Assembly: GCA_031367895.1 (NCBI GenBank)
Contig: JANLQP010000398.1
Location: 1-20,312, forward strand
Direction: 5' to 3'
DNA: 20,312 nucleotides
From: Ga0077555 sp031367895
GTDB taxonomy: Bacteria > Pseudomonadota > Alphaproteobacteria > Rhizobiales > Hyphomicrobiaceae
Each line of letters begins with the position of its first letter. Within the stretch, counting starts at the first letter, position 1. The notes beneath the pieces were generated by a model. That model worked only from the letters and a program-made list of their open reading frames with translations. It had not been told where the DNA came from and did not search any database. Shown piece by piece: positions 7,782 to 15,113 of the stretch. A program made the position numbers and the translations under genes.

Positions 7782-8177
7782 TCAGGCTACCGCAACAATG
7801 TCAGTTGCAGCAAAATCATCGCCTTTGAACAGCAATGGCAAGGCATGTGTTTTCGCCAGGGCGTATGACGCGCAGTCTCCAAAGTTCAGTCTGGCCCTTG
7901 CGTGAATACCCTTGCCGTAGATTTCAAACGCCTCGAATGCTGCATTTGACTGAATGCTATCGAATGCGACGATGGACGGACTGAAGGTCGTGAGCCATTC
8001 TGACAAGCGATCAGTACCTGCTGTACCGAAGCGCCCGAATGTGACAATCCGGGTTTCGAGCAGAGTCACCGCGGAAATCAGGCAGCGGTCGGTTCCGGCA
8101 ATGAGTTCGAGGAACTTTTGCCGCTCGGGCTCGTGGTTGATGATTGCGATCATTGCCGATGTGTCGACCGCGATCAC
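7782..8177 (-). CDS. vapC: VapC-type PIN-domain toxin (ribonuclease)
   Basis: The 131-residue PIN domain has the acidic metal-binding residues expected of a VapC endoribonuclease: Asp5 in AVDTSAMIAI, Glu41 in LLET, Asp101 in NFGDCASYALAK, and Asp120/Asp121 in KGDDF. VapC toxins cut specific RNAs, often tRNA or rRNA, and are held inactive by the cognate VapB. The start is GTG at 8177, overlapping the vapB stop in the four bases GTGA, the translational coupling usual for these pairs. The toxin looks intact. It lies between two metabolic hydrolase genes with no other mobile signature, so the pair may have inserted alone. Confidence 0.93.
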   Translation of the reverse strand: MIAVDTSAMIAIINHEPERQKFLELIAGTDRCLISAVTLLETRIVTFGRFGTAGTDRLSEWLTTFSPSIVAFDSIQSNAAFEAFEIYGKGIHARARLNFGDCASYALAKTHALPLLFKGDDFAATDIVAVA

Positions 8178-8440
8178 CGGGGTACTCCATGCTCGTCGTA
8201 CCCAATGATATCGTCTGCGCTGCGCGGGTCGACGACGGGTAGGCGTGCGAACCCGTCCGTGATCTCGAGCATGCGCGCAAGCAAGTCGTCAGGCTGCACT
8301 CGGCTGGGGGCAACACCAGCCTTTGCGGCTTCGGCTTCGATGGCCTCTCGCACGATCAATGGCAACGGTTTCCCAGTCACCTCGGCTAGCTTGCGTGCGA
8401 GGCGCTCGGTTTCGGCGTCGGCAGGGAGTGTTATGGTCAT
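8174..8440 (-). CDS. vapB: VapB-type antitoxin
   Basis: This 88-residue protein opens with MTITLPADAETERLARKLAE and then TGKPLPLIVREAIEAEA, the ribbon-helix-helix-like N-terminus of the VapB transcription-factor family (PSK-type). The C-terminal part, with DLLARMLEITDGFARLPVVDPRSADDIIGYDEHGVPR, is the segment that in homologues wraps around and inhibits the PIN toxin. Start 8440 is chosen over the in-frame ATG at 8470 because GAAGGAA lies upstream of it and family members start MTxTLP. It overlaps vapC by four bases. Autoregulation by VapBC binding upstream is the family rule; two palindromes are present there. Confidence 0.88.
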   Translation of the reverse strand: MTITLPADAETERLARKLAEVTGKPLPLIVREAIEAEAAKAGVAPSRVQPDDLLARMLEITDGFARLPVVDPRSADDIIGYDEHGVPR

Positions 8441-8451
8441 GCGCGTATTCC

Positions 8452-8470
8452 TTCGATCGAAATGTAACAT
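8452..8470. promoter_or_regulatory. Candidate VapBC operator palindromes
   Basis: Just upstream of vapB lie a perfect 10-base palindrome TTCGATCGAA (8452-8461) and an adjoining near-palindrome ATGTAACAT (8462-8470). The position, 11 to 30 bases before the vapB ATG, fits an autoregulatory operator. The region to 8578 must also contain the promoter of the plus-strand hydrolase. Function is inferred from location only. Confidence 0.35.
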
Positions 8471-8578
8471 AGGTCGCGGTCACTGGCAGCTTCTCGACGT
8501 TTTCGCTACGCTGACCAGGATTGTAGCCTTGGGCTGACCCCGCATAGGATCGGATTTCGCGAACCGGAGCTCGCCCTC

Positions 8579-9493
8579 ATGCGCCAGGAAGACCCGAAGC
8601 TCTACGACTACCTGCCCTACTACGACCGGCCGAAGATTACGTGGCCCGGGGCTAAGCGCCTGGCGTTCTGGTGCGCGCCGAACGTCGAGCATTACGAGAT
8701 CGATCCGCCGCCGAACCCATCGCGCACGTCCTGGGCACGGCCGATTCCCGATGTGCAGCACTATGCGTGGCGGGACTACGGCAACCGCGCCGGCATCTGG
8801 CGCATGATGGCGGCCATGGACAAGTACGGCGTCAAGGGCTCCGTCTCGCTCAACGTCGCGGTCTGCGATCATTTCCCTGACATCGCCGCGGCCATGCGCG
8901 AGCGGCAATGGGAGTTCTTCTCGCACGGCATCTACAACACCCGCTACACCTACAATATGGACGAACAGCAGGAGCGCGCCTTCATCGAAGACGTGAAAGC
9001 TTCGATCTTGAAATGGGGCGGGCACGAATTGAAGGGCTGGCTCGCGCCCGCACTCACCTTGACCGAGCGCACGATGGAACTGCTGGCCGAAGCCGGCATC
9101 ATCTACACGCTCGATCTCTTCCACGATGATCAGCCGTTGCCGGTGAACGTGAAGTCGGGCCGCATGATCTCCGTGCCGTATTCCCTCGAGATCAACGATT
9201 TCACCACACTGTTCCAAGGCAACGCCAGCCCGCGCGACTACACCGACGCGATCAAGGCGCAGTTCGACCGGCTCTACTTGGAAGGTGCGGAGAACGGCCA
9301 GGTTATGTGCCTGCCGCTGCATCCGTTCCTGATCGGCCAACCGCATCGGATGCGCGAATTCGAAGCAGCGCTCGACTACATCACCTCGCACGACGGCGTG
9401 TGGCTCGCGACGGGCCGCGAGATCGCGGAGCACTACTACGCGCACCACTACGATGCGTTCGCCAAGGCGATCGCGACGCGGAAGGGGAGATAA
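8579..9493 (+). CDS. Polysaccharide-deacetylase-family hydrolase, PuuE/cyclic-imidase-like (copy 1)
   Basis: The 304-residue protein is a NodB-fold deacetylase of the PuuE-like branch, a group recruited to hydrolyse allantoin and cyclic imides rather than chitin or peptidoglycan. Features are ITWPGAKRLAFW near the N-terminus, RDYGNRAGIWR, the histidine motif FFSHGIYNTRY, LKGWLAPALTLTERT, and the late motif LPLHPFLIGQPHR with His248. There is no signal peptide, so it acts in the cytoplasm, which argues against cell-wall substrates. GGAG lies nine bases upstream of ATG 8579. A second, diverged copy follows after five bases, so the two are certainly cotranscribed and may form a heteromer or successive steps. 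The exact substrate is unknown. Confidence 0.88.
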   Translation: MRQEDPKLYDYLPYYDRPKITWPGAKRLAFWCAPNVEHYEIDPPPNPSRTSWARPIPDVQHYAWRDYGNRAGIWRMMAAMDKYGVKGSVSLNVAVCDHFPDIAAAMRERQWEFFSHGIYNTRYTYNMDEQQERAFIEDVKASILKWGGHELKGWLAPALTLTERTMELLAEAGIIYTLDLFHDDQPLPVNVKSGRMISVPYSLEINDFTTLFQGNASPRDYTDAIKAQFDRLYLEGAENGQVMCLPLHPFLIGQPHRMREFEAALDYITSHDGVWLATGREIAEHYYAHHYDAFAKAIATRKGR

Positions 9494-9498
9494 CGGAC

Positions 9499-10431
9499 AT
9501 GGCAACCTTGCCCGCCGCCTACTTCGAATACCCGTTCCGCCGCCCCGGCATGGACCACGAGCGTTACGCGTATTCGAATCTGTTCAAGCGCAAACCGGTG
9601 ACGTGGCCGAACGGCGCGCGGGTCGCGCTGTGGATCGTGCCGACGCTCGAGTACTTCCCGCTCGACATGGCGCCGAAGGGTGTGAAGCCGCCGGGCGGCC
9701 TGGAGCGGCCCTATCCGGATTTCTGGAACTACACGCTGCGCGACTACGGCAACCGCGTCGGCTTCGCGCGCATTTTCCGCGCGCTGGAGCGGCGGAACTT
9801 GAAGGCTTCCGTCGCGTTGTCGTCGCGACTCGCCGTGCGTTATCCGCACATTTTGCAGGAAATCACGCGATTGCAGTTCGAGGTGATCGCGCACGGCCTC
9901 GACATGAACCACGTCCACGCGACCGGCATTCCCGAGACCGAGGAACGCTCATGGGTGCAGCGCTCACTCGCCACCTTGCGCAAGCTCTCCGGCCAGCCCG
10001 TCGCAGGCTGGTATTCGCCGGCGTCGTCGGAGTCACACGCGACGCTGGATCTCGTCGCCGCTGAGCGTTGCCGCTATGTGTGCGATTGGGTGAACGACGA
10101 TATGCCGTATCCGCTCAGCACCAAGGCCGGCACCCTTTACGCGATGCCGCATGCCTACGAGATCAGCGACCTGCAGCTGTTCCACTTCTTCAAATACAAG
10201 CCGAAGCAGTTTGTCGAGCAGGTCTGCGATCATTTCGATTGGCTGTATCGAGAGGCGGCCGATCCGGCGTGCGGCGGCCGAATCGTGGCGCTGTCGCTGC
10301 GGCCGTGGCTGTCGGGGGTTCCACATCGGATTGCAGCCGTGGAGCAGGTGCTCGATCACATCGGTCACCACGCAGGCGTGTGGTCGGCGACGGGAGCTGA
10401 GATCCTCGACGCATGGCAAGCGCAGCAGTGA
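9499..10431 (+). CDS. Polysaccharide-deacetylase-family hydrolase, PuuE-like (copy 2, altered motif)
   Basis: This 310-residue paralogue of the preceding gene shares VTWPNGARVALW, LRDYGNRVGFAR, VAGWYSPASSES and a C-terminal GVWSATGAEILDAW with it. The histidine motif reads IAHGLDMNHVHATG. The late motif, LPLHPFLIGQPHR in copy 1, is LSLRPWLSGVPHR here: residue 268 is Arg (codon CGG at 10300-10302) where the family normally has His. That could abolish or change catalysis, leaving a structural or regulatory subunit, or mark a different substrate. ATG 9499 has GGGGAG upstream inside the end of copy 1, and the spacing between the genes is five bases. No signal peptide is visible. A tandem TGAAGGGG octamer begins at the stop codon (10429-10444). 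Confidence 0.87.
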   Translation: MATLPAAYFEYPFRRPGMDHERYAYSNLFKRKPVTWPNGARVALWIVPTLEYFPLDMAPKGVKPPGGLERPYPDFWNYTLRDYGNRVGFARIFRALERRNLKASVALSSRLAVRYPHILQEITRLQFEVIAHGLDMNHVHATGIPETEERSWVQRSLATLRKLSGQPVAGWYSPASSESHATLDLVAAERCRYVCDWVNDDMPYPLSTKAGTLYAMPHAYEISDLQLFHFFKYKPKQFVEQVCDHFDWLYREAADPACGGRIVALSLRPWLSGVPHRIAAVEQVLDHIGHHAGVWSATGAEILDAWQAQQ

Positions 10432-10765
10432 AGGGGTGAAGGGGATCACGGTGTCAGGCTGAAGCCAGGCAACTTGATGCTTGCGTCTTCGGATGCCGAT
10501 ACTTTAGTGGCGCTTCGGCTGCCCACGTCTTGACGGAGCCAAGCTATGCAAGGACGCAACCGCGCGGCATCCGGCGCATGCCTGGGAGGTGCCTGAAGCC
10601 AGACACCAAGCCAACTTCACCCTGTGGCGCCAAGACGTGTCGCTTTCGGCTTGGCAATCAGGTATAGCGGGGCTCGATTAGACATCCGGCCGCTACAGAT
10701 CTCGCTCCGAGACACGTGCTCGCTTCCGAGACGCCTGTGGCCGCCCTGGCTCCCAGAACGCACCC
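10432..10765 (+). other. Intergenic region / helicase mRNA leader with long-range pairing
   Basis: I see no gene in these 334 bases. CACGTCTTGACG (10524-10535) pairs 11 of 12 with CGCCAAGACGTG (10628-10638 plus flank), and GGTGTC (10450-10455) can pair with GACACC (10602-10607). TGAAGCCAG occurs twice as a direct repeat (10460-10468 and 10594-10602). Cold-shock helicase genes often have long structured leaders, so these may fold the 5' end of the helicase transcript. Without a mapped promoter this remains inference. Confidence 0.45.
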
Positions 10766-13108
10766 ATGACCTTCCCTTCCACGCACCCGGCGCTGGCGCG
10801 CGCGCTGGCTACACGCGATTACACGACGCCGACCGACGTTCAGCTGGCCGTGCTTGCGGAGGGCGCGGTCGGCCGCGACCTGCTCGTCTCGGCGCAAACT
10901 GGCTCCGGCAAGACCGTGGCGTTCGGGCTGGCACTCGCTGAGACGCTGCTCGGGACGGCCGAGAAGTTCGAGCGTGCGGCAGCCCCCTTGGCCCTGGTCG
11001 TGGCACCGACGCGCGAACTCGCCATGCAGGTGCACCGCGAGCTCGTCTGGCTCTATGCCGAGGCTGGAGCGCAGATCATCTCCTGCGTCGGCGGCATGGA
11101 CCCGAAGGCGGAAGCGCGGCTGTTGTTCATGGGCGCACACATCGTCGTTGGCACCCCCGGCCGGCTGCGCGATCATCTCGAGCGCAAGCGCCTCGACCTC
11201 TCCCAGCTCAAGGCGATCGTCCTCGACGAGGCCGACGAGATGTTGGATCTGGGCTTCCGGGAGGATTTGGAGTTTATCCTCGACGCGACGCCGGCAACCC
11301 GCAGGTCGCTGATGTTCTCGGCCACCATGCCGCGCGATATCGAGGCACTCGCCAAGCGCTTTCAGCGTGACGCGGTGCGGATCGAAACCACTCGTCGCGA
11401 CCAGCAACACGCAGACATCGAGTATTCGGCGGTGCGCGTCGCGCCACGCGACGTCGAGAACGCTGTCGTCAACGTGCTTCGCTTTCACGAGGCTGCCTCG
11501 ACGCTGGTGTTTTGCACCACCCGCGAGGCTGTGAAACGGCTCCACGCGCGCCTCCTCGAGCGCGGCTTTTCAGCCGTGGCACTCTCCGGCGAGTTGACGC
11601 AGACCGAGCGCTCGCACGCGCTGCAGGCGCTGCGCGATGGCCACGCCCGCGTGCTGGTTGCGACCGACGTCGCCGCGCGCGGCCTCGATGTCGCCGACTT
11701 GTCGCTGGTCATCCACGCGGAATTGCCGAACGACCGCGAGACGCTGCTGCACCGCTCCGGGCGGACCGGCCGGGCAGGCAAGAAGGGAACGTGCATCCTG
11801 ATCGTGCCCTACAACCGCCGTCGCAAGGCTGAGGTGCTGATCGGCGCTGCGCGGTTGAGGGTCGCTTGGGGGACGCCACCGACACCGGAGGCCATTCACG
11901 CCCGGGATCAGGAGCGGTTCCTCGCCGACCCGAGCTTTGCGGACGCTCCGACCGAGGCCGAGCAGGCGGCCGTCGTGGCGCTGCAGGACTCGCGCACGCC
12001 TGAGTCGATTGCGCTCGCCCTCATCCGCCTGCACCACACGCGGCTGCCGGAGCCCGAGGATCTGGCTGAGGACACCGGCCCGCCCGCCCGCGAGCGCCGC
12101 CCGCGCGACGACAGCTTCGATCGCGCCCCGCGCAGCGATGGCTCGCCAGAGCCCGCGCGAGAGGCCGTTCGCGAGCGTAAGCCACGGCCGCCACGCGATA
12201 CGCGCGAGATGGTCTGGTTCCGCCTCAATATCGGCCGCGACCGCAATGCCGATCCGCGATGGATCCTGCCGCTCGTTTGCAAGGCCGGCGGGGTCACCAA
12301 GTCGGAGATCGGTTCCATCAAGATCTACGACCAGGAGACGCGCTTCCAGATCGTTGCGGAAATTGCCGATCAGTTCGCCGACACCGCCCGCACGGCCAAG
12401 AACAAGGAAGGCCACATCACGCGCATCGGCTCGCGCACCGACGCCGACGACGCTGCGGTGACCGCCGCCATCGATGGGATCGCGAAGCCGCCGCTGGAGA
12501 CGGCACCGCCGGCAACAGCCGTGGAGGCCGTCGTTGCCTCGCCACCGGCAACCGAACCAGTCGCGGCCATCTCAGAGACCGCCGCATCGGAGAAACGCGC
12601 AGAACGCACCGAGCGCCGTGAGCGACCGGCAAACAAGGAATTCAAGCCCCGCTCCGAATTCAAACCGCGCACCGAGCACGGCGACCACGGCAAGCGCCCG
12701 GAACGGACTGAGTTCAAGGAGCGGCCGGCGGCCCGCGCCGACGCTCGTCCCGAGCGGGCCGAATTCAAGCCGCGTCCGCATCGCGACACGTTCGAGCGCA
12801 AGCCTTTCGTCGGGCGGGCCGAGCGACCGGCATCGACCGAGCCCATCGAACACGGCAAGCGCCCGGACCGTCCGGAGCAAACCGACGGCATTGGCGCGCC
12901 GCATCAGGCCAAACATGAGCGCAAACCCTTTGCCGCCCGCAAGCACGAGGGCAAGCCGTTCGTCGCAAGGCAGGATGGCGGCGCACGCAAGCACGAGAGT
13001 GGTAGCGACGCGGGCAACGGGGTGAAGATTAGGCCCAATGGCAAACCGGTTCCGGGCAAGCCCTTCCACAAGAAGTTTCATAAGAGGAAGGCCGGGGCCC
13101 AGATGTGA
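10766..13108 (+). CDS. deaD: DEAD-box ATP-dependent RNA helicase with DbpA RNA-binding domain
   Basis: The 780-residue protein unwinds structured RNA with ATP, with roles in ribosome assembly and cold adaptation in the family. Q motif residue Gln26, motif I AQTGSGKT (43-50), PTRELA, TPGRLRDH, DEAD (154-157), SAT (185-187), ATDVAARGLD and HRSGRTGRAG (329-338) are all intact. A DbpA-type RNA-binding domain runs from about 480 (REMVWFRLNIGRDR) to 550. The last 170 residues are low-complexity and strongly basic, with repeats such as EFKPR, ERKPF, HGKRP and KPFxAR, a likely disordered RNA-binding tail longer than in E. coli CsdA. The ATG at 10766 has no clear Shine-Dalgarno, which is odd; no upstream in-frame start is available. 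It precedes a decayed pgl. Confidence 0.94.
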   Translation: MTFPSTHPALARALATRDYTTPTDVQLAVLAEGAVGRDLLVSAQTGSGKTVAFGLALAETLLGTAEKFERAAAPLALVVAPTRELAMQVHRELVWLYAEAGAQIISCVGGMDPKAEARLLFMGAHIVVGTPGRLRDHLERKRLDLSQLKAIVLDEADEMLDLGFREDLEFILDATPATRRSLMFSATMPRDIEALAKRFQRDAVRIETTRRDQQHADIEYSAVRVAPRDVENAVVNVLRFHEAASTLVFCTTREAVKRLHARLLERGFSAVALSGELTQTERSHALQALRDGHARVLVATDVAARGLDVADLSLVIHAELPNDRETLLHRSGRTGRAGKKGTCILIVPYNRRRKAEVLIGAARLRVAWGTPPTPEAIHARDQERFLADPSFADAPTEAEQAAVVALQDSRTPESIALALIRLHHTRLPEPEDLAEDTGPPARERRPRDDSFDRAPRSDGSPEPAREAVRERKPRPPRDTREMVWFRLNIGRDRNADPRWILPLVCKAGGVTKSEIGSIKIYDQETRFQIVAEIADQFADTARTAKNKEGHITRIGSRTDADDAAVTAAIDGIAKPPLETAPPATAVEAVVASPPATEPVAAISETAASEKRAERTERRERPANKEFKPRSEFKPRTEHGDHGKRPERTEFKERPAARADARPERAEFKPRPHRDTFERKPFVGRAERPASTEPIEHGKRPDRPEQTDGIGAPHQAKHERKPFAARKHEGKPFVARQDGGARKHESGSDAGNGVKIRPNGKPVPGKPFHKKFHKRKAGAQM

Positions 13109-13150
13109 AGCGCATGCCATCCCGTCGAGGAGGGGCGGGAGGCAACGTCT

Positions 13151-13760
13151 GTGCGACGACGATCGCGCGATGAACCGCACGACACCAGTCCTCCGGGCAT
13201 CGTGCGCTGGATCTGCGTGCCGGACATCACTGCGTTGCAGCGGGCTGCGCTCGAGCGCATCGTCGACGCCGGCCACGCGGGCGATCGAACGGCGCGGACA
13301 GTTCCCGATCGTACTCGCTGGTGGGAGCACGCCGCAAAATATCGACCGGACGCTGTGCGGCGCAGACAACGACTGGGCACGCTGGCACGTGTACTTCAGA
13401 GACGAGCGCTGCTTTGCGGCTGACGCCAGAGCGCTACAGCCGGATGGCCGCTGACGCCTGGCTCGATCATGTCGCTCTCCCGCAAAATCAGGTCTATGCG
13501 ATGCCGGCCGAACGTGGCGCGGAACGGCTACCGGTGTCTTTAATACACTGCGCGACGACGGCGACTTCGATCTGGTGCTGTTGGGCCTCGGTGAGGACGG
13601 CCACACCGCAAGCCTGATTCCGGGGCATGACTGGGGCATCGCTGCGGACGCGCCGACGTGTTGGCGGTTTTCGACGCGCCCAAACCACCGCCGCAGCGCG
13701 TGTCGCTCAGCGCCGCACCAACCACATGCTGGAACCGCGCGCGTCTCAGCGCGTTAAAGC
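13151..13760 (+). pseudogene. pgl: 6-phosphogluconolactonase (pgl/devB), frameshifted remnant
   Basis: Consecutive pieces of one lactonase lie in different frames. Frame 2 from GTG 13151 reads VRWICVPDITALQRAALERIVDAG. Frame 0 from about 13290 reads FPIVLAGGSTPQNI and WHVYFRDERCFAAD. Frame 1 from about 13430 reads YSRMAADAWLDHVALPQNQ and PAERGAER. Frame 0 from about 13545 reads TLRDDGDFDLVLLGLGEDG then HTASLIPGHDWG. Frame 2 from about 13655 reads VLAVFDAPKPPPQRVSLSA. At least four frameshifts break the protein, and the usual final 50 to 60 residues are missing. A good Shine-Dalgarno (GGGAGG, 13137-13142) precedes the GTG. The intact enzyme hydrolyses 6-phosphogluconolactone in the oxidative pentose phosphate or Entner-Doudoroff pathway. 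Repeated sequencing error is possible but unlikely, since neighbouring genes are clean. Confidence 0.85.
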
Positions 13761-13814
13761 CTTCAGCCCCGGCAGCGGGCGAGCCATGTCGATAAAACCA
13801 CGCAGGATCCACGC

Positions 13815-14189
13815 ATGCCGATCACCGGAAGCTGTCATTGCGGAAAAACCGCATTCGCAATCGACGGTGAAATCCCCGAGAAATTGACCCGGTGCACGTG
13901 TTCGTTCTGCGCCAAGCGGGGGACACTGTACGCCTATTATCGGCCAGCACAGTTTCGTCTGACGACGCCGACTGCGGAAGTTGCCACCTATCGGTGGAAC
14001 ACGAAGAAGGTCGCACACAATTTCTGCCCGACGTGCGGCTGCGGCACGTTCAGCGACAGCCCCGACTTCAAGCCCGACGGTAGCTGGGACGGCAGAACGC
14101 GTCGCATCGGCGTCAACGCGCGGCTGTTCGATAATTTCGATGCGGCGGCAGCGCCAGTGCAGGTGATCGACGGCCGAAATCTTTGGTAG
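13815..14189 (+). CDS. GFA-family zinc protein (glutathione-dependent formaldehyde-activating-like)
   Basis: The 124-residue protein belongs to the GFA/CENP-V (DUF636) family of small zinc-binding beta-fold proteins. Cysteines at 7 and 9 (GSCHCGK), 27, 29 and 32 (RCTCSFC) and 71, 74 and 76 (FCPTCGCGTF) match the family's zinc sites. The founding member, Gfa of Paracoccus, was proposed to catalyse addition of formaldehyde to glutathione, but most homologues are uncharacterised, so the function is not assured. ATG 13815 has AGGA about seven bases upstream. It is followed by a GST gene after 147 bases, and a link to glutathione chemistry is plausible. The coding sequence is intact despite the decayed gene directly upstream. 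Confidence 0.85.
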   Translation: MPITGSCHCGKTAFAIDGEIPEKLTRCTCSFCAKRGTLYAYYRPAQFRLTTPTAEVATYRWNTKKVAHNFCPTCGCGTFSDSPDFKPDGSWDGRTRRIGVNARLFDNFDAAAAPVQVIDGRNLW

Positions 14190-14222
14190 TGGCGGCTTCC
14201 ACGACCTCTCGGACGCGCTGCA

Positions 14223-14320
14223 GTTCAATGTGCTTGCTGCGACGAACTACGTCGAGATCCACCGCGCTTCACTTGAACGAACTTCACAACCAATGACTTG
14301 AACTTCGATAACTTGTTCAA
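14223..14320. promoter_or_regulatory. Cluster of four TTGAAC/GTTCAA half-sites
   Basis: In the 147 bases between the GFA and GST genes, the hexamer TTGAAC occurs at 14274-14279 and 14298-14303, and its complement GTTCAA at 14223-14228 and 14315-14320. The last two form an inverted repeat with an 11-base spacer, ending 16 bases before the GST start. About 0.07 occurrences would be expected by chance, so a binding site for a dimeric regulator is a reasonable guess. No regulator gene is adjacent. Confidence 0.45.
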
Positions 14321-14336
14321 TCGCTAGGAGATTCTC

Positions 14337-14996
14337 ATGACTCCAATAATCACAGCCTTTGAACGGTCACCCGATGGCGGCAAGGGGCTTGCGCGTGACA
14401 TGCGCGTTCGCTGGGCGCTTGAAGAAGTGGGCCAATCTTACGAAGTCCGCCTTGTTTCGTTTAGGGCGATGAAGGAACCCGCACATCTGGCGCATCATCC
14501 TTTTGGGCAGATTCCGACCTTTGAGGAAGGCGATCTCGGCTTGTTCGAGTCCGGGGCGATCGTATTCCATATCGCGGAGCGCCATGCGGGCCTGCTACCG
14601 GACGATGTCAATGCCCGGGCGCGCGCGATCACATGGATGTTCGCCGCCCTCAACACGGTGGAGCCGCCGATCCTTGAACTCGCAACCGCCACGGTTCCGG
14701 TTCTGGAGGGCGACAAGCCCTGGAGTAAGGAGCGCCTGCCGCTGGTCAAAGATCGCATCCTTAACCGGCTGGGCCAACTTTCCTGTCGCCTTGGCGATGC
14801 TAATTGGCTTGATGGCGAGTTCAGCGCCGGCGACCTCATGATGGTGTCGGTGCTGCTGAGGTTAAAATCGTCGGGGATGCTGGACCAATATCCAAATCTT
14901 GCCGCCTATGTCGCCCGCGGCGAAGCGCGGCCCGCCTACAAGCGGGCCTTCGACGCTCAATTGGCGGTTTTCGTGGCAAGCCAACCGACCGGCTGA
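14337..14996 (+). CDS. Glutathione S-transferase family protein (first GST)
   Basis: The 219-residue protein has a two-domain GST layout. The N-terminal thioredoxin-like half has ERSPDGGKGLARDMRVRWALEEVG at the start, the cis-proline segment GQIPTFEEGD and the glutathione-binding ESGAIVFHIAERH. The all-helical C-terminal half contains the FSAGDLMMVSVLLRL N-capping motif. Soluble GSTs conjugate glutathione to electrophiles or act as peroxidases or isomerases. AGGAG lies a few bases before ATG 14337. The nearest relatives by eye are bacterial beta- or nu-like GSTs with a serine-arginine N-terminal region, but the class is uncertain. It is the first gene after the TTGAAC cluster and starts a same-strand series that includes a second, unrelated GST. 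GC content falls here compared with the helicase region. Confidence 0.88.
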   Translation: MTPIITAFERSPDGGKGLARDMRVRWALEEVGQSYEVRLVSFRAMKEPAHLAHHPFGQIPTFEEGDLGLFESGAIVFHIAERHAGLLPDDVNARARAITWMFAALNTVEPPILELATATVPVLEGDKPWSKERLPLVKDRILNRLGQLSCRLGDANWLDGEFSAGDLMMVSVLLRLKSSGMLDQYPNLAAYVARGEARPAYKRAFDAQLAVFVASQPTG

Positions 14997-15027
14997 CAAG
15001 AACCTTGGTAACTAGGGAGGAAGACGC

Positions 15028-15054
15028 ATGAGTCTTAGCCGCGCAACGTCATGA
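15028..15054 (+). CDS. Candidate micro-ORF (8 residues, MSLSRATS) with strong ribosome site
   Basis: GGGAGG at 15015-15020 lies seven bases before ATG 15028, a near-perfect Shine-Dalgarno for a reading frame of only eight codons that ends at TGA 15052-15054. The stop overlaps the ATG of the next micro-ORF (ATGA). It could be a leader peptide coupling translation to the downstream DUF1059 gene, or the stump of a lost gene. Coding is inferred only from the initiation signal and overlap. Confidence 0.35.
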   Translation: MSLSRATS

Positions 15055-15113
15055 TAAAACTTTCACTAAAGCGCTCTGAGAAACACAGGTTAACCAACGG
15101 AGACGACTTATGA
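15051..15113 (+). CDS. Candidate micro-ORF (20 residues) coupled to the DUF1059 gene
   Basis: ATG 15051 opens a 20-codon frame, MIKLSLKRSEKHRLTNGDDL, basic in its first half. It overlaps the preceding micro-ORF by four bases and its TGA (15111-15113) overlaps the ATG of the DUF1059 gene by four bases. It has no Shine-Dalgarno of its own and would depend on reinitiation. No family is recognised. Confidence 0.3.
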   Translation: MIKLSLKRSEKHRLTNGDDL

